A stretch of DNA of 43,062 bases from Planctomycetaceae bacterium (GTDB lineage: Bacteria; Planctomycetota; Planctomycetia; Pirellulales; Pirellulaceae): assembly GCA_002724245.1 (NCBI GenBank), contig PBOG01000059.1:8578-51639 (forward strand), read 5' to 3'. Below are positions 1 to 8,812 of this stretch, piece after piece; positions within the stretch are counted from its first letter, which is position 1; the number at the start of each line of letters is the position of its first letter. The translations under genes and the position numbers were made by a program. The notes under the pieces were generated by a model, which was not told the origin of the DNA, made no database searches, and saw only the letters and a program-made list of their open reading frames with translations.

Positions 1-1395
1 ACGCGAGCGGACTGCCACACCGGTGTCTTTCGAGGTCGGACAACGCAACCAGAAAAGCAACATCGCGAACACCACCGCCAGTGGAAACAGCTGATATTCT
101 GCGCGATACCAGAGTGTTTCGCCGTGCGCTGCGATCAAGGGCCACGTTGCCAATGCCACCGTCACGCTGACAGCCACCGGCACTCCGGCCCGCACGAACC
201 TCCCCTCACCAGACGCCGGTCGAGGATCCGGTACCACTGGTTTGGTTGCAATGTCTCGAATCCTGGAATCCTGCCCCTCCTCACGCGTTTGGCCCGGCGG
301 GAGCTCCGCCGGTGGCGAGTCCATTCGCTGTAAACGCCATGCCTGCAATTCATTGACTGGTAACGCATCCCCTGATGCCGCACTACGATCTTCCACGGCG
401 GCTGGCGGCTTCTCACGTTTCGGCGGCGGATGGTTGGGCTGCTGCTGCCGGCGAACCAACTCAGTCTCTCGTTGCTGCAGCTCGGCTTCGCGCGCATCAA
501 GCTCGTGTGCGCGGGTTTCCAACGCGCGTCCTTGCTCGGCACGTTGCACGTTCCAGGCAGCGGCGCGCTGCTGTTGTCTCGCTTGCAGCCTTTCCTCCCG
601 GGACCGTAATTTTTCCAGCAACCGTTCCTCGCGTTTGACCTGAACCTCGCGTGTCGCTAATTCCTGCAAGCGGAGTTCGCTGTTCGAGTCAGACTCGTCG
701 TCCGGATGCTCCAATACCGGTTCGGAATCGCTACGCTCCGGCCGCGCCATGGTACCCAGTAAGGTGAGTGAGGTCTCGCCGATCTGAATCGAGTCTCCCC
801 GCGAGAGCGAAGTCACCTCGTATCGCGTACCGTCTCGCCAGGTGCCCCCGCTGCTCAGTAAATCTACCACCCACAGAGAGTCCGCCGACCAATACAACAC
901 ACAATGCGCTGCCTCTAACTCCGCGTCGTCGATACGAAGATGACTGGGACGATCGTTTCCGACAATCGTTAGCCTGCCCAGTTGTCGGCGACGCGGAGAC
1001 TGCGTTCCGGACACAAACTGGACGACCGGCTTCTCGGTAGTTTCCGGTTGATCCCCAGCCAGTTGCCCCGACGCTTTTCCCGCAGCATCTGGACCGCCGT
1101 TTCCAGAAACGGATTTGACGTACAACGAGTGGGTGCCGAGCTCTAGCTCCTGGGTTGGTGTGACCCAGCGTCCTCGGCGGCGCGTCGGCTTGACGGACTT
1201 CCCCAATTCCACGCAATAGACACCATTACCGGTTGCGTGCAGGTACCAGCGGCGCCCACCGGTCGCTTCGTGTGGCAACACTACGTCTGCCGACTCGTCT
1301 GCTCCGATCCGCGCATAGGGGCGCGGTATCACCAGGCTCCGACTGGTACCAGGACCGTCAATCGTGAGTTGCAATCGCTGATCGCACCAGAACAT
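1..1395 (-). CDS. FHA-domain membrane protein (3' end outside window)
   Basis: The frame is open from an ATG at 1395 down to the window edge, giving 465 visible residues with no stop, so the C-terminus is missing. Residues 1-75 look like a degenerate FHA-type beta-sandwich. Residues about 140-215 are a clearer FHA domain, with a VGND start, an AAHCVL strand (normally SRxHA) and an SSGGTW turn (normally STNGT). Residues about 220-330 are rich in E, R, Q and L and are predicted coiled coil. A Pro-rich linker follows, then two hydrophobic helices at about 405-425 and 430-450. FHA domains bind phosphothreonine peptides, so the protein probably links Ser/Thr-kinase signalling to a membrane complex; that is inference. 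The start lacks a clear Shine-Dalgarno. No partner gene is visible. Confidence is high that it is coding and moderate for FHA. Confidence 0.8.
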   Translation of the reverse strand, partial: MFWCDQRLQLTIDGPGTSRSLVIPRPYARIGADESADVVLPHEATGGRRWYLHATGNGVYCVELGKSVKPTRRRGRWVTPTQELELGTHSLYVKSVSGNGGPDAAGKASGQLAGDQPETTEKPVVQFVSGTQSPRRRQLGRLTIVGNDRPSHLRIDDAELEAAHCVLYWSADSLWVVDLLSSGGTWRDGTRYEVTSLSRGDSIQIGETSLTLLGTMARPERSDSEPVLEHPDDESDSNSELRLQELATREVQVKREERLLEKLRSREERLQARQQQRAAAWNVQRAEQGRALETRAHELDAREAELQQRETELVRRQQQPNHPPPKREKPPAAVEDRSAASGDALPVNELQAWRLQRMDSPPAELPPGQTREEGQDSRIRDIATKPVVPDPRPASGEGRFVRAGVPVAVSVTVALATWPLIAAHGETLWYRAEYQLFPLAVVFAMLLFWLRCPTSKDTGVAVRSR

Positions 1396-1733
1396 GAAAG
1401 CAGGGTCTGACGTATGGGCTGTTTTTCAGAAACCGGCGATCCGACCACGCGTTCGCGGACACCGACAGAGGATAACACGGCTGCCTGCCCTGCTCCCTGG
1501 CGGCAATGAGGGCACCGCCTGCCACTGTCCGCTACCCGAGGCTCCAGACCTCTCCAACACTACCACCTGATGTGGGCCTCGGCAATCGACAAGCCACGAA
1601 GTCGTACGGGGCGACAGAGCCCCCAACCCAGGGGGTGCCCGGTCCCAGGGCGGTTGCCAAAACGAATGCTACGAGGTAGGAAACCTGCAACAAGAACCCC
1701 ATGCGTTATCGCCAACGACCGAGAGACACCATC
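1396..1733. other. Intergenic, divergent genes
   Basis: This 338-bp stretch separates the divergent FHA gene and the Tat-exported protein gene and should hold both promoters. I could not pick out a convincing -35/-10 pair. The 9-mer AACCTGCAA lies at 1682-1690; the same word occurs twice in the region 19608-19639. No convincing gene is seen. Confidence 0.4.
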
Positions 1734-3020
1734 ATGATGCAGAATATGATTTCCAGACGCAGCTGGATGGCGGGTTGTTCGACTGCCACACTGGCACCCT
1801 GGGGCCAGGCCCTGTCAGCCGGCAGTAACGATCCATTGCCGGTGGGCGCCGTGGTCACTGTATACCGTACCAATTCCCATGCGGATGTGATCGTCGGTAA
1901 GATCCTGGAAGGCTGGCAACAAAAAGGCGGACCGGGCCCCAACCTGAAGATCGTTTCGCTGTACGCCGACCAGGTTCCCAAGGGAGACTTGAGTCGCGGG
2001 CTGGCAAAAAAACACGGATTCCGGCTCGCAAAAACAATCGACGAAGCACTCACGCTGGGAACAGATCAACTGCAGGTGCGCGGCGTGTTGAGTATTGGGG
2101 AACATGGCGACTATCCGCGGACCGCAAAGACCCATCAGCACCAATACCCACGACTGCGTTTCTTCGAACGTATCGTGTCAGCGATGGAGCGTGTCGGGCA
2201 AGTGGCTCCGGTCTTTAATGACAAACACTTTTCGCATCGCTGGCGCGATGGACGCTACATGGTGGATACCGCCCGGCAGATGGGATTTCCGCTGATGGCC
2301 GGATCGTCACTCCCGGTCGCCTGGCGGTACCCCGGGCTGCAATTGCCGCAAAACGCCGAAATCGAAGCCGCCCTGACTATTGGCTACGGCGGTATGGAAT
2401 CGTACGGATTCCATGCATTGGAAACCCACCAATGCATGATTGAACGTCGCGCCGGTGGTGAAACCGGGACCCGCAGTGTCCAGGCCGTCCAGGGGGACGC
2501 GATCTGGAAAGCAGAAGCTGACGGACGGTGGTCGCGCCAATTGCTGCAGGCGGCACTTGACACCCTTCCCTCCTACAACAAAGCAGCGTCGATCAAGGAT
2601 ACGCTGAATGAGGGGGCCCAAAGGAGTTTTCTCGGCCGCCCCACTTTCTACTTGATCGATAGTCGTGACGGCCTGCAAAGCACCGTTGCCATGGTCCCCG
2701 GACTGGCATCGCAATTTGCCTTTGCGGCCAAAATCAAAGGGCAGGACAAGCCAGTTGCCACCTGGTTCAAGCTCCAGGAAGTACAACCTTTCAGCCACTT
2801 TGCGTACCTGCTGCGCGGCATCACCCATATGTTCCAGACGGGTAAGCCCGCGTACCCCGCTGAACGGACGCTGCTGACAACGGGCATCCTCGATCGGGCG
2901 ATGCAGAGTGCTGCTGCCGGTGGAAAAGCACTGCAAACACCCGAACTCAACATCTCCTACCGCGGAACCGACTGGCCCTACGCCAACGATCCCCGCTCAC
3001 CCTTGAAGATTGAGATTTAG
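1734..3020 (+). CDS. Tat-exported planctomycete protein of unknown function
   Basis: This 428-residue protein starts with a twin-arginine-type signal (SRRSWMAG followed by a hydrophobic stretch and an Ala-rich cleavage region), so a folded, exported product is likely. After the signal comes a Rossmann-like beginning (VVTVYRTNSHADVI) resembling the nucleotide-binding half of Gfo/Idh oxidoreductases, but with no clear GxGxxG loop. Conserved-looking stretches are YADQVPKGD, GEHGDYPR, FNDKHFSHRW and LMAGSSLPVAWRYP. I recall similar unannotated proteins in planctomycetes and know no assigned function. The start was set at the ATG at 1734 because GAGAG lies just upstream and the signal then begins properly; an upstream ATG at 1701 would add 11 basic residues. 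It converges with the FGE-like gene, 44 bp away. Confidence 0.8.
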   Translation: MMQNMISRRSWMAGCSTATLAPWGQALSAGSNDPLPVGAVVTVYRTNSHADVIVGKILEGWQQKGGPGPNLKIVSLYADQVPKGDLSRGLAKKHGFRLAKTIDEALTLGTDQLQVRGVLSIGEHGDYPRTAKTHQHQYPRLRFFERIVSAMERVGQVAPVFNDKHFSHRWRDGRYMVDTARQMGFPLMAGSSLPVAWRYPGLQLPQNAEIEAALTIGYGGMESYGFHALETHQCMIERRAGGETGTRSVQAVQGDAIWKAEADGRWSRQLLQAALDTLPSYNKAASIKDTLNEGAQRSFLGRPTFYLIDSRDGLQSTVAMVPGLASQFAFAAKIKGQDKPVATWFKLQEVQPFSHFAYLLRGITHMFQTGKPAYPAERTLLTTGILDRAMQSAAAGGKALQTPELNISYRGTDWPYANDPRSPLKIEI

Positions 3021-3064
3021 GGAGCGTGTGTCAGCCCTGCGCCGATCCGCGACGACTGACGGCT

Positions 3065-5299
3065 TTAGCGGCCCTCTGGCGTCAAAGGCACTGACACCAA
3101 CTCCTGATCGCTGCGGGCGTAGACGTGGCGACCTGCATACGCCGGATGCGCCCACGTTTCGCCGATGATCTTGGCACGCCCCTGCTCTTGGTACCCACTC
3201 TTATTGAGGCGGGCCACGATCAGCTCGCCATCTGAATTCAGAATGATCGCTCGATCACTCTCTCCCAGCCAGACCATGGTGGCTTGTGGATTGCGCCCCT
3301 TGGGAGTCATCTGGTTCTGGTCATCCCACAACTTGCGTCCACTGGCCAGTTCAAAACAAGTCAGTCCGTGCCGTTTGTCGAGCAGGAACCCCAGCCCTTC
3401 CCGATATAGTGGCTGAGCCATCAAACCACGTAAATCACGCCGGTCCTCCCAGATAATTTCTGCGTCGGCAGGATCGTCTCCGAGGCGAATTGCTTTGCTG
3501 CCGTCGTAGTAACCACTCACCAGGACGATACCATCCTGAAAAATCGGCATCGCGATCGAGGTCCCATAGTTGACCTCAAACGCAACACTCCACAGCAGTT
3601 CCCCGCTCTCCGGCGCAACGCTGCGAACATGGCTGGGAGTCCAGCAAACCAGTTGCTGACGGCCCCCACTCTCAATCACCAGCGGCGTCGCATAGCCTGC
3701 AGCATCGGGCAGCGCGTTCCAGACCTTCGTACCGTCGGCCTGCTGAAATGCCATCAGGCAACCGTCCGGCTCCGCGCCGGGATGGACAATTGCCAATTCA
3801 CCGAACAAGACGACCGACGCCGAAAGGCCCCATACCGGAATGCGCGCGCCAAATTGCGCCACCAGGTCCACCGTCCAGATCAGTTTTCCGGATTCCGCGT
3901 CGAGACAGCAGAGATTTCCCATCGCACCGAGTGTGTAGACTCGATCACCGCCGACGGTAGGTGTCGCCCGGGGGCCATTGCCGTAGGATAGCTGGCCGTA
4001 TTCAACCTCGTAGCGATGCTCCCAGATTTGCTGGCCACTCGCCGCATCAAAACAAAGAACACGTTCTACTTCCTGCGGTTCGACCAGGCGATCCATCACA
4101 TACACGCGACCGGCGGTTGCAGAAACTCCGCCGTAACCACCTCCCAGTGGCTGCCGCCAGGCAGGCTGCAGCGGCTGCGTCGGCCAATTCTCTGCCAGCT
4201 GTGGCCCTTGCCAGGTGCCGTCCGCGCGGGGGCCGCGCCACTGCGGCCAGGATTCCCCCTGGCCAATCGTCGGTGTACCCGACGCCAGCATCGGCTTCAC
4301 TTCAGCGGCTTCCTGCCGATCCGTTGACTGACTCGCCAGGCTAGGGTCGCCAATGGGAACCATCACCACGCGTATTCCCATCGCGTAAAATGTTCCTTCG
4401 GGAAGGTCGGCGTAGCGGAAAGCACTGCGACAATCGCGGCCGTCGCTGTACCAGTCACCGCCGCGAATAATCCTCCGTGAACCTTGCTCCGGCCCTGTCG
4501 GATCGTCCTCGACCGACTCCGCGTAGTACCGCAATCCGTAACGATCCTGACACCACTCCCAAACATTGCCGTGCATGTCATAAAGGCCAAACGCATTCGG
4601 CTGGAACGATCCCACCTCCGTCGTACGACTCAAGAACGGCCCCTTATCAGCACCACCAAACGGGTAGTTTCCATTGAAATTCGCCTCCGTCGAAGAAAGT
4701 GAATCTCCGGAATAAAAAGCAGTCTGCGTCCCGGCACGACAGGCATATTCCCATTCGGCTTCCGTCGGCAACCGATAACCACGTCCCGCCTCCTGCTCCG
4801 CCGGCAACGCCGACAATTTGTCGACAAAGTTGCGGGCTTTAACCCAGGTCACCTGCTCTGCAGGAAACCGACTGGTGTCCAGTCCTTCTACGCGATCCGC
4901 ACCCGCACTATCTGGGGCAAAGAAACTCTCTCGCACACCTACAACTTTCTCGTATTGAGCCTGCGTCACCTCATACACACCCATGTGAAACGGTTTGGTA
5001 ATCCGGACACTATGGCGTGGCTTCTCGTCCTCGCGAGCGTCGGGATCCGTCTCAGACGAACCCATTTGAAACGTCCCGGCGGGAATCTCGATCAGTTTCA
5101 GACCGATCGAATTGGTGATGACCGCGCGCGTCACAGTCTCCTGCGGGGAAGCAGCGACCTCGGTGGGCGAGGCGACGGCCTCTGTCTGGGACTGCGTGCC
5201 CGCTGTATCAGCTTGCTGCCCCGCCGGACGCTCAGCCTGGCAGCCGCACAGACACCACACCGCTCCGATCGCGCCGCACAGGGAAAGAAACCTGATCAT
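3065..5299 (-). CDS. Lipoprotein: sulfatase-modifying-factor-like domain fused to PQQ-type beta-propeller
   Basis: 744 residues. The ATG at 5299 was chosen because it directly begins a lipoprotein signal with lipobox LCGC (lipidated Cys20); longer readings add 70 implausible residues running into a dispersed repeat. After a low-complexity linker, residues about 60-316 form a formylglycine-generating-enzyme/SUMF1 fold (IPAGTFQMGS, YEVTQAQY, RLPTEAEWEYA, NVWEWC, RGGDW). The catalytic cysteine pair expected after the GGS(Y/F) segment is absent: the segment reads GGDWYSDGRDCR, with only Cys290. It is therefore probably a binding or carrier domain and not an active FGE. Residues about 350-740 are a PQQ-like beta-propeller (WPQWRGPRADG, repeated LVCLD/GxLLW-type blades) of the outer-membrane-assembly/alcohol-dehydrogenase type. 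It probably sits on the periplasmic face of a membrane. No sulfatase gene is nearby. Confidence 0.88.
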   Translation of the reverse strand: MIRFLSLCGAIGAVWCLCGCQAERPAGQQADTAGTQSQTEAVASPTEVAASPQETVTRAVITNSIGLKLIEIPAGTFQMGSSETDPDAREDEKPRHSVRITKPFHMGVYEVTQAQYEKVVGVRESFFAPDSAGADRVEGLDTSRFPAEQVTWVKARNFVDKLSALPAEQEAGRGYRLPTEAEWEYACRAGTQTAFYSGDSLSSTEANFNGNYPFGGADKGPFLSRTTEVGSFQPNAFGLYDMHGNVWEWCQDRYGLRYYAESVEDDPTGPEQGSRRIIRGGDWYSDGRDCRSAFRYADLPEGTFYAMGIRVVMVPIGDPSLASQSTDRQEAAEVKPMLASGTPTIGQGESWPQWRGPRADGTWQGPQLAENWPTQPLQPAWRQPLGGGYGGVSATAGRVYVMDRLVEPQEVERVLCFDAASGQQIWEHRYEVEYGQLSYGNGPRATPTVGGDRVYTLGAMGNLCCLDAESGKLIWTVDLVAQFGARIPVWGLSASVVLFGELAIVHPGAEPDGCLMAFQQADGTKVWNALPDAAGYATPLVIESGGRQQLVCWTPSHVRSVAPESGELLWSVAFEVNYGTSIAMPIFQDGIVLVSGYYDGSKAIRLGDDPADAEIIWEDRRDLRGLMAQPLYREGLGFLLDKRHGLTCFELASGRKLWDDQNQMTPKGRNPQATMVWLGESDRAIILNSDGELIVARLNKSGYQEQGRAKIIGETWAHPAYAGRHVYARSDQELVSVPLTPEGR

Positions 5300-5378
5300 G
5301 AATGGTTCCAGTTTGCTGGAGTAAATTTCGCCCGCCAATCTTCTCATCATGAGGGTTGCGAAGTTGCAGATCAAGATC

Positions 5379-5452
5379 GGGGACCTCCAAGGCGGCTTTG
5401 GTCTTCCAGTGCAGGGCCTGCACCTGTCAACAGTAGCCAATCGCAGGCGGCG
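5379..5452 (+). repeat. Dispersed intergenic repeat, copy A
   Basis: This 74-bp element is about 87% identical to the stretch at 8813-8885 in the same orientation, by hand alignment. The core GGTCTTCCAGTGCAGGGCCT is identical in both. In copy A it contains the near-perfect palindrome GTGCAGG-G-CCTGCAC, which would form a 7-bp stem. It lies 80 bp upstream of the lipoprotein gene, antisense to it, and about 100 bp from a truncated permease relic. No transposase or target-site duplication is visible. Confidence 0.75.
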
Positions 5453-5550
5453 TTTCTCAATCGCTGTTTGCTCGGCGAACAGATCCGCAGCACGCTGGCG
5501 CAGCTCCACCAGGCGATGCCTTCATCCATGTAGAATTGTGAAGCGTCCTG

Positions 5551-5835
5551 GTGCCCCTCCAGCCGCCGCAGGAGGTCCTTTTACTCTTACCGCCAAGGCG
5601 ACGGACTTCTGCGCGTAGAGGCGTTCACCGACCTTTCCGTGTCCCCTGGTTACCGCTAATGCTAATCCTGTTCCTGGTTTCAGCATCTGGTTTTATCAGT
5701 ATGGTCACCCTCCAGATCCCGCAGGACGCGGCCGTCGGAATCGCGTTTATTCTGCTGGCGTTACCCGTTTATTTCCTCTTCAAGTCCAGCCACAAAACGT
5801 CCCCCGGCAACGTGTCAGCCAACATGGATGATTGA
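5551..5835 (+). pseudogene. C-terminal relic of an APC-family amino-acid permease
   Basis: An in-frame stop (5539-5541) lies immediately before this short frame. From about 5614 the translation reads RGVHRPFRVPW followed by two hydrophobic segments and a final LALPVYFLFK. That is the usual end of APC-superfamily amino-acid permeases: a conserved RPFRVP loop, the last two helices, then a basic tail. About 70 of the normal 430-500 codons remain and I see nothing of the rest upstream. It is most likely a deletion remnant; a small two-helix membrane protein is the alternative. The GTG at 5551 has an AGGAGG only downstream of it, so expression is doubtful. Confidence 0.5.
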
Positions 5836-5975
5836 CGATCCTCGCAAGTCGACTTCCAGCGGCCGATCGTCGTCCGTGCGGGGAACGCCACTTGAAAACG
5901 GGTAACACCGGAACAGGGAGGACACGGTTCGCCTGGCATGGTAGAACTCGACGTTCACCCAACAAGCCAAATGCT

Positions 5976-5983
5976 GGAAAGGA
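5976..5983 (+). promoter_or_regulatory. Ribosome binding site deciding the DUF2797 start
   Basis: GGAAAGGA lies 7 nt before the ATG at 5991. It favours this start over upstream in-frame starts that would add 53 residues overlapping the permease relic. Confidence 0.6.
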
Positions 5984-5990
5984 CGTCGAC

Positions 5991-6788
5991 ATGGCGGCCG
6001 TTGAGGGCTGTATCGCCAAGATGCTGACCGAATGGGGCGAAACCGTACAGTATGCCCTGCCGATCGGCGACACGCAGGTGGCGATGAACTCCTGCATTGG
6101 AGAGCGCATCTGTCTCGAGTATCTGGGCCTGATCGAGTGCATTTATTGCGGCCGGAAGATCAAAAAGAGCTTCAATCAGGGATATTGTTTTCCTTGCGCG
6201 CGGGCCCTGGCTCGCTGCGACATGTGCGTGGTCAAGCCCGAGACCTGTCATTACCAGAAGGGTACCTGCCGGGAACCCGAGTGGGGTGAACAGCATTGCC
6301 TGATCCCGCACACGGTTTATCTGGCGAATTCATCGGGCATCAAGGTCGGGATCACCCGCCAGGTGCAACAGCGCACCCGCTGGATGGACCAGGGTGCCAC
6401 CCAGGCGCTCCCGGTGCTTGCGGTCGACACGCGCCTGGATGCCGGGAATGCAGAAGTCGCGCTCAAACGGTTCGTTTCAGACAAGACCGACTGGCGCAAG
6501 ATGCTAAAGGGAACCCCACCGCTACAGGACCTGCGGCAAGTCCGCGACGATCTCTTCGGACAAAGCGGCGACGCAGTTGACGGCCGGCGGCTCCCCGCAG
6601 AGGAAATTCTCGAGATCAATTACCCGGTCCTGAAATTTCCCGACAAGGTGCGCGCCCACAACCTGGACAAGTCACCGATCCTGGAGGGGATGTTGATGGG
6701 CATCAAGGGCCAGTATTGGATCCTGGACGAGGTAGTGATCAACATCCGCAAATACGCCGGTTATCGAATTCGACTCACCACCGCATAA
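5991..6788 (+). CDS. DUF2797 family zinc-cluster protein with GIY-YIG-like segment
   Basis: 265 residues. The pattern matches DUF2797: a short N-terminal domain (TEWGETVQYALPIGD), then a dense cysteine region with C50xxC53, C66xxC69, C76xxC79, C86, C93 and C103, which should bind zinc. It is followed by HTVYLANSSGIKVGITR and a downstream helix with an Arg (RTRWMDQGA), resembling the GIY-YIG/MUG113 nuclease fold (Y...KVGIT...R). The family has no established function that I know; nucleic-acid binding or cleavage is an inference from the zinc ribbon and the GIY-YIG-like fold. No signal peptide is seen, so it is cytoplasmic. It stands alone and converges with the DUF1501 gene 63 bp away. Confidence 0.8.
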   Translation: MAAVEGCIAKMLTEWGETVQYALPIGDTQVAMNSCIGERICLEYLGLIECIYCGRKIKKSFNQGYCFPCARALARCDMCVVKPETCHYQKGTCREPEWGEQHCLIPHTVYLANSSGIKVGITRQVQQRTRWMDQGATQALPVLAVDTRLDAGNAEVALKRFVSDKTDWRKMLKGTPPLQDLRQVRDDLFGQSGDAVDGRRLPAEEILEINYPVLKFPDKVRAHNLDKSPILEGMLMGIKGQYWILDEVVINIRKYAGYRIRLTTA

Positions 6789-6851
6789 TCGTGGGTGGGG
6801 CGCGTCACGTCCGTTGATCACCGAGGGTTTTGCGACCGCTGCCCGTGCGCG

Positions 6852-8285
6852 CTATGCGATCACTTCAGGCACCGCTCGACCGTGCAGGCCAATCGGAACC
6901 GTGTTACCAGATTGGTCGAGCACGGTCTGGTCAGGATCAAGGCCCACCAGCTGATAGATGGTCGCCACATGATCGGCCGAGCTCACAGGCCCGTCGATGG
7001 GCCAACCGGCCTGATGATCGCTCTTGCCATGAACGTAACCGCGTTTCACACCACCACCGGTGAGCAGGATAAATCCGCATTGGGTCCAGTGGTCGCGGCC
7101 GGCCGCATTCTTGTTGACTTTCGGAGTGCGCCCCATTTCGCCCATCACTACAACCAGTGTCGAATCGAGCAGGCCGCGGGCGTCCAGATCCTCGATCAGG
7201 GCCGTGTAATTCTGGTCGAGGGTCGGCAGGTTGAAATTCTTGAGCAGGTGAAAATTGTTCGAATGGGTATCCCACTGCCCGGCACCAATCTTGCCATGCA
7301 AAGCCGACTCGGTGGTAACCCCAACAAAGCGAACTCCCGATTCGACCAGCCGTCTAGCGGTCAGCATGCAGGATCCAAACAGGTCCCTGCCGTAGCGCTC
7401 GCGAACCCGCCGCGGTTCTTCCGACAAATCAAAGGCCCGCCGGGTCTTGTTCGAGGTCAACAGATCATAAGCGTAACGCTGGTGGTCTGCGAAGCTGCTG
7501 ATTGCCGAATCCTTCTCTGTCGCGGTGAGCTGATCACCAAATTGCTGGAGCAGTGAACGGCGACGATTCAGCCGGTCAAGTGTGATCGGCGGCAGTTGAT
7601 CGAGCAGCGGCATGCTTGGTTCGGCCAGAGGCGTCGGCGGATCCACATGGGCGTTGCGCCCTGCAGTTTCTTCGTCAAATCGCGCTTCATAGGTCGTAAA
7701 CACGGGATCGTATTGCCGTCCCAGGAACCCTCCATAGGGCCCTGCGCGGTATCTTCCCTGGCTGTGGCCCGGATGAGACGGCATCCACACATAGGCTGGC
7801 ACATCGCCTGCGTGGAGCCCAGCGTGGTGCATCACGGCACCGATGCTGGGGTGATCCGTCCGTTTGGCAATATTATTGACAATCACCGGACCCGAGTATC
7901 CGGTCAACATGTTGTATGGACTGTGGGTGTTGTAGAGATGGGTGTGCGTACGGATTAGTGTCGACAGATGCATCGTCCGGGCGGTCAACGGGAGATGTTC
8001 ACAAACCTGCAAACCGGGCACGCTGCTACTGATCGGAGTGAACTCACCGCGGATCTCCGCCGGTGCATCGGGCTTCATATCAAACATATCGATATGGCTG
8101 GGTCCACCGATCAAATTCACCAGGATCACCGCTTTGGCCGGGCCTTCCGAGCGTGGCTGACGATCCTCCGACGCTACCAGTCGGTCAAGTGAAAGTCCCA
8201 GCGTCGAAAGGGCGCCGACGCGCAGGACCTCACGCCGCGTCGTGCCATCGCACATTCTTGATGATGCGCCGAGTACGCTTAACAT
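6852..8285 (-). CDS. DUF1501 secreted protein (Tat signal)
   Basis: 477 residues. This is a typical DUF1501 protein, a planctomycete-enriched family in the alkaline-phosphatase/sulfatase fold group whose substrates are unknown. A Tat signal is at residues about 16-35 (TRREVLRVGAL). Family stretches include ILVNLIGGPSHIDMFDMKPDAP, LIRTHTHLYNTHSPYNMLTGY, AYVWMPSHPGHSQG and, near the end, VVVMGEMGRTPKVN with AGRDHW. The ATG at 8285 is preceded by GGGAGG with a 4-nt spacer, so it is preferred to an in-frame start 30 nt upstream. In many planctomycetes DUF1501 genes sit next to a DUF1549/DUF1553 cytochrome gene; none is present here. Confidence 0.93.
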   Translation of the reverse strand: MLSVLGASSRMCDGTTRREVLRVGALSTLGLSLDRLVASEDRQPRSEGPAKAVILVNLIGGPSHIDMFDMKPDAPAEIRGEFTPISSSVPGLQVCEHLPLTARTMHLSTLIRTHTHLYNTHSPYNMLTGYSGPVIVNNIAKRTDHPSIGAVMHHAGLHAGDVPAYVWMPSHPGHSQGRYRAGPYGGFLGRQYDPVFTTYEARFDEETAGRNAHVDPPTPLAEPSMPLLDQLPPITLDRLNRRRSLLQQFGDQLTATEKDSAISSFADHQRYAYDLLTSNKTRRAFDLSEEPRRVRERYGRDLFGSCMLTARRLVESGVRFVGVTTESALHGKIGAGQWDTHSNNFHLLKNFNLPTLDQNYTALIEDLDARGLLDSTLVVVMGEMGRTPKVNKNAAGRDHWTQCGFILLTGGGVKRGYVHGKSDHQAGWPIDGPVSSADHVATIYQLVGLDPDQTVLDQSGNTVPIGLHGRAVPEVIA

Positions 8286-8289
8286 CGTG

Positions 8290-8295
8290 CCTCCC
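8290..8295 (-). promoter_or_regulatory. Ribosome binding site deciding the DUF1501 start
   Basis: On the minus strand GGGAGG lies 4 nt before the ATG at 8285, marking the likely start of the DUF1501 gene. Confidence 0.6.
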
Positions 8296-8812
8296 GGGAC
8301 CGGGTGTGGAAGCATCGTACACCCGGCCGATTGTACCAGCAGTCGTCGATGGCCCCAACACGAAGGTGCTCAAATTACAGGGCAGGTAGAGCGATCATGA
8401 GCCTCGGGAGGTGCCTCTTTGGCAGGAAGTTCCTGCCGTTCAACTCCGGGATTTCCAGACGGGAAGGCGTTCCAACGGCCGTACCGGCCATCACACACGC
8501 CGGGCGATAGGCACACCTTGACAGATTCACAGCAAGCGTGTCCCGTTTCCATTCGGCAAGCCCGATTGGGGTGGCACCGGGAATAATATTGGGGATCCGG
8601 ATGGGTCGGCTGCGGCACGTCCCCGGTTCTGGATCGGCTGCGCATGCGCGCCGCCACTCATCCCGTTTCGGCAACCCAGGTTTCACCTATGGCAGACGGT
8701 TGCTCTTTTCAAACGCGTCTCATAAAGCTCTGAATTCTTCCTGAAACGCTCGGTACTGAAGCGGGGAATCCAAGGGCGGCGCGCGGAGAACACCTCGAAA
8801 CGTATCAAACAA

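Noticed and set aside
3021-3064. Possible terminator GTCAG...CTGAC between convergent genes
   Set aside because: 5-bp stem with a loop of about 20 nt and no T-run; too weak to call.
6795-7556. 253-codon plus-strand frame after the DUF2797 gene
   Set aside because: Antisense to the DUF1501 C-terminal half, which is strongly conserved as protein on the other strand.
8370-8686. Overlapping minus-strand frames of 95 and 103 codons in a long gap
   Set aside because: No motif, no ribosome site, no signal; two frames over the same DNA cannot both be supported, so neither was called.
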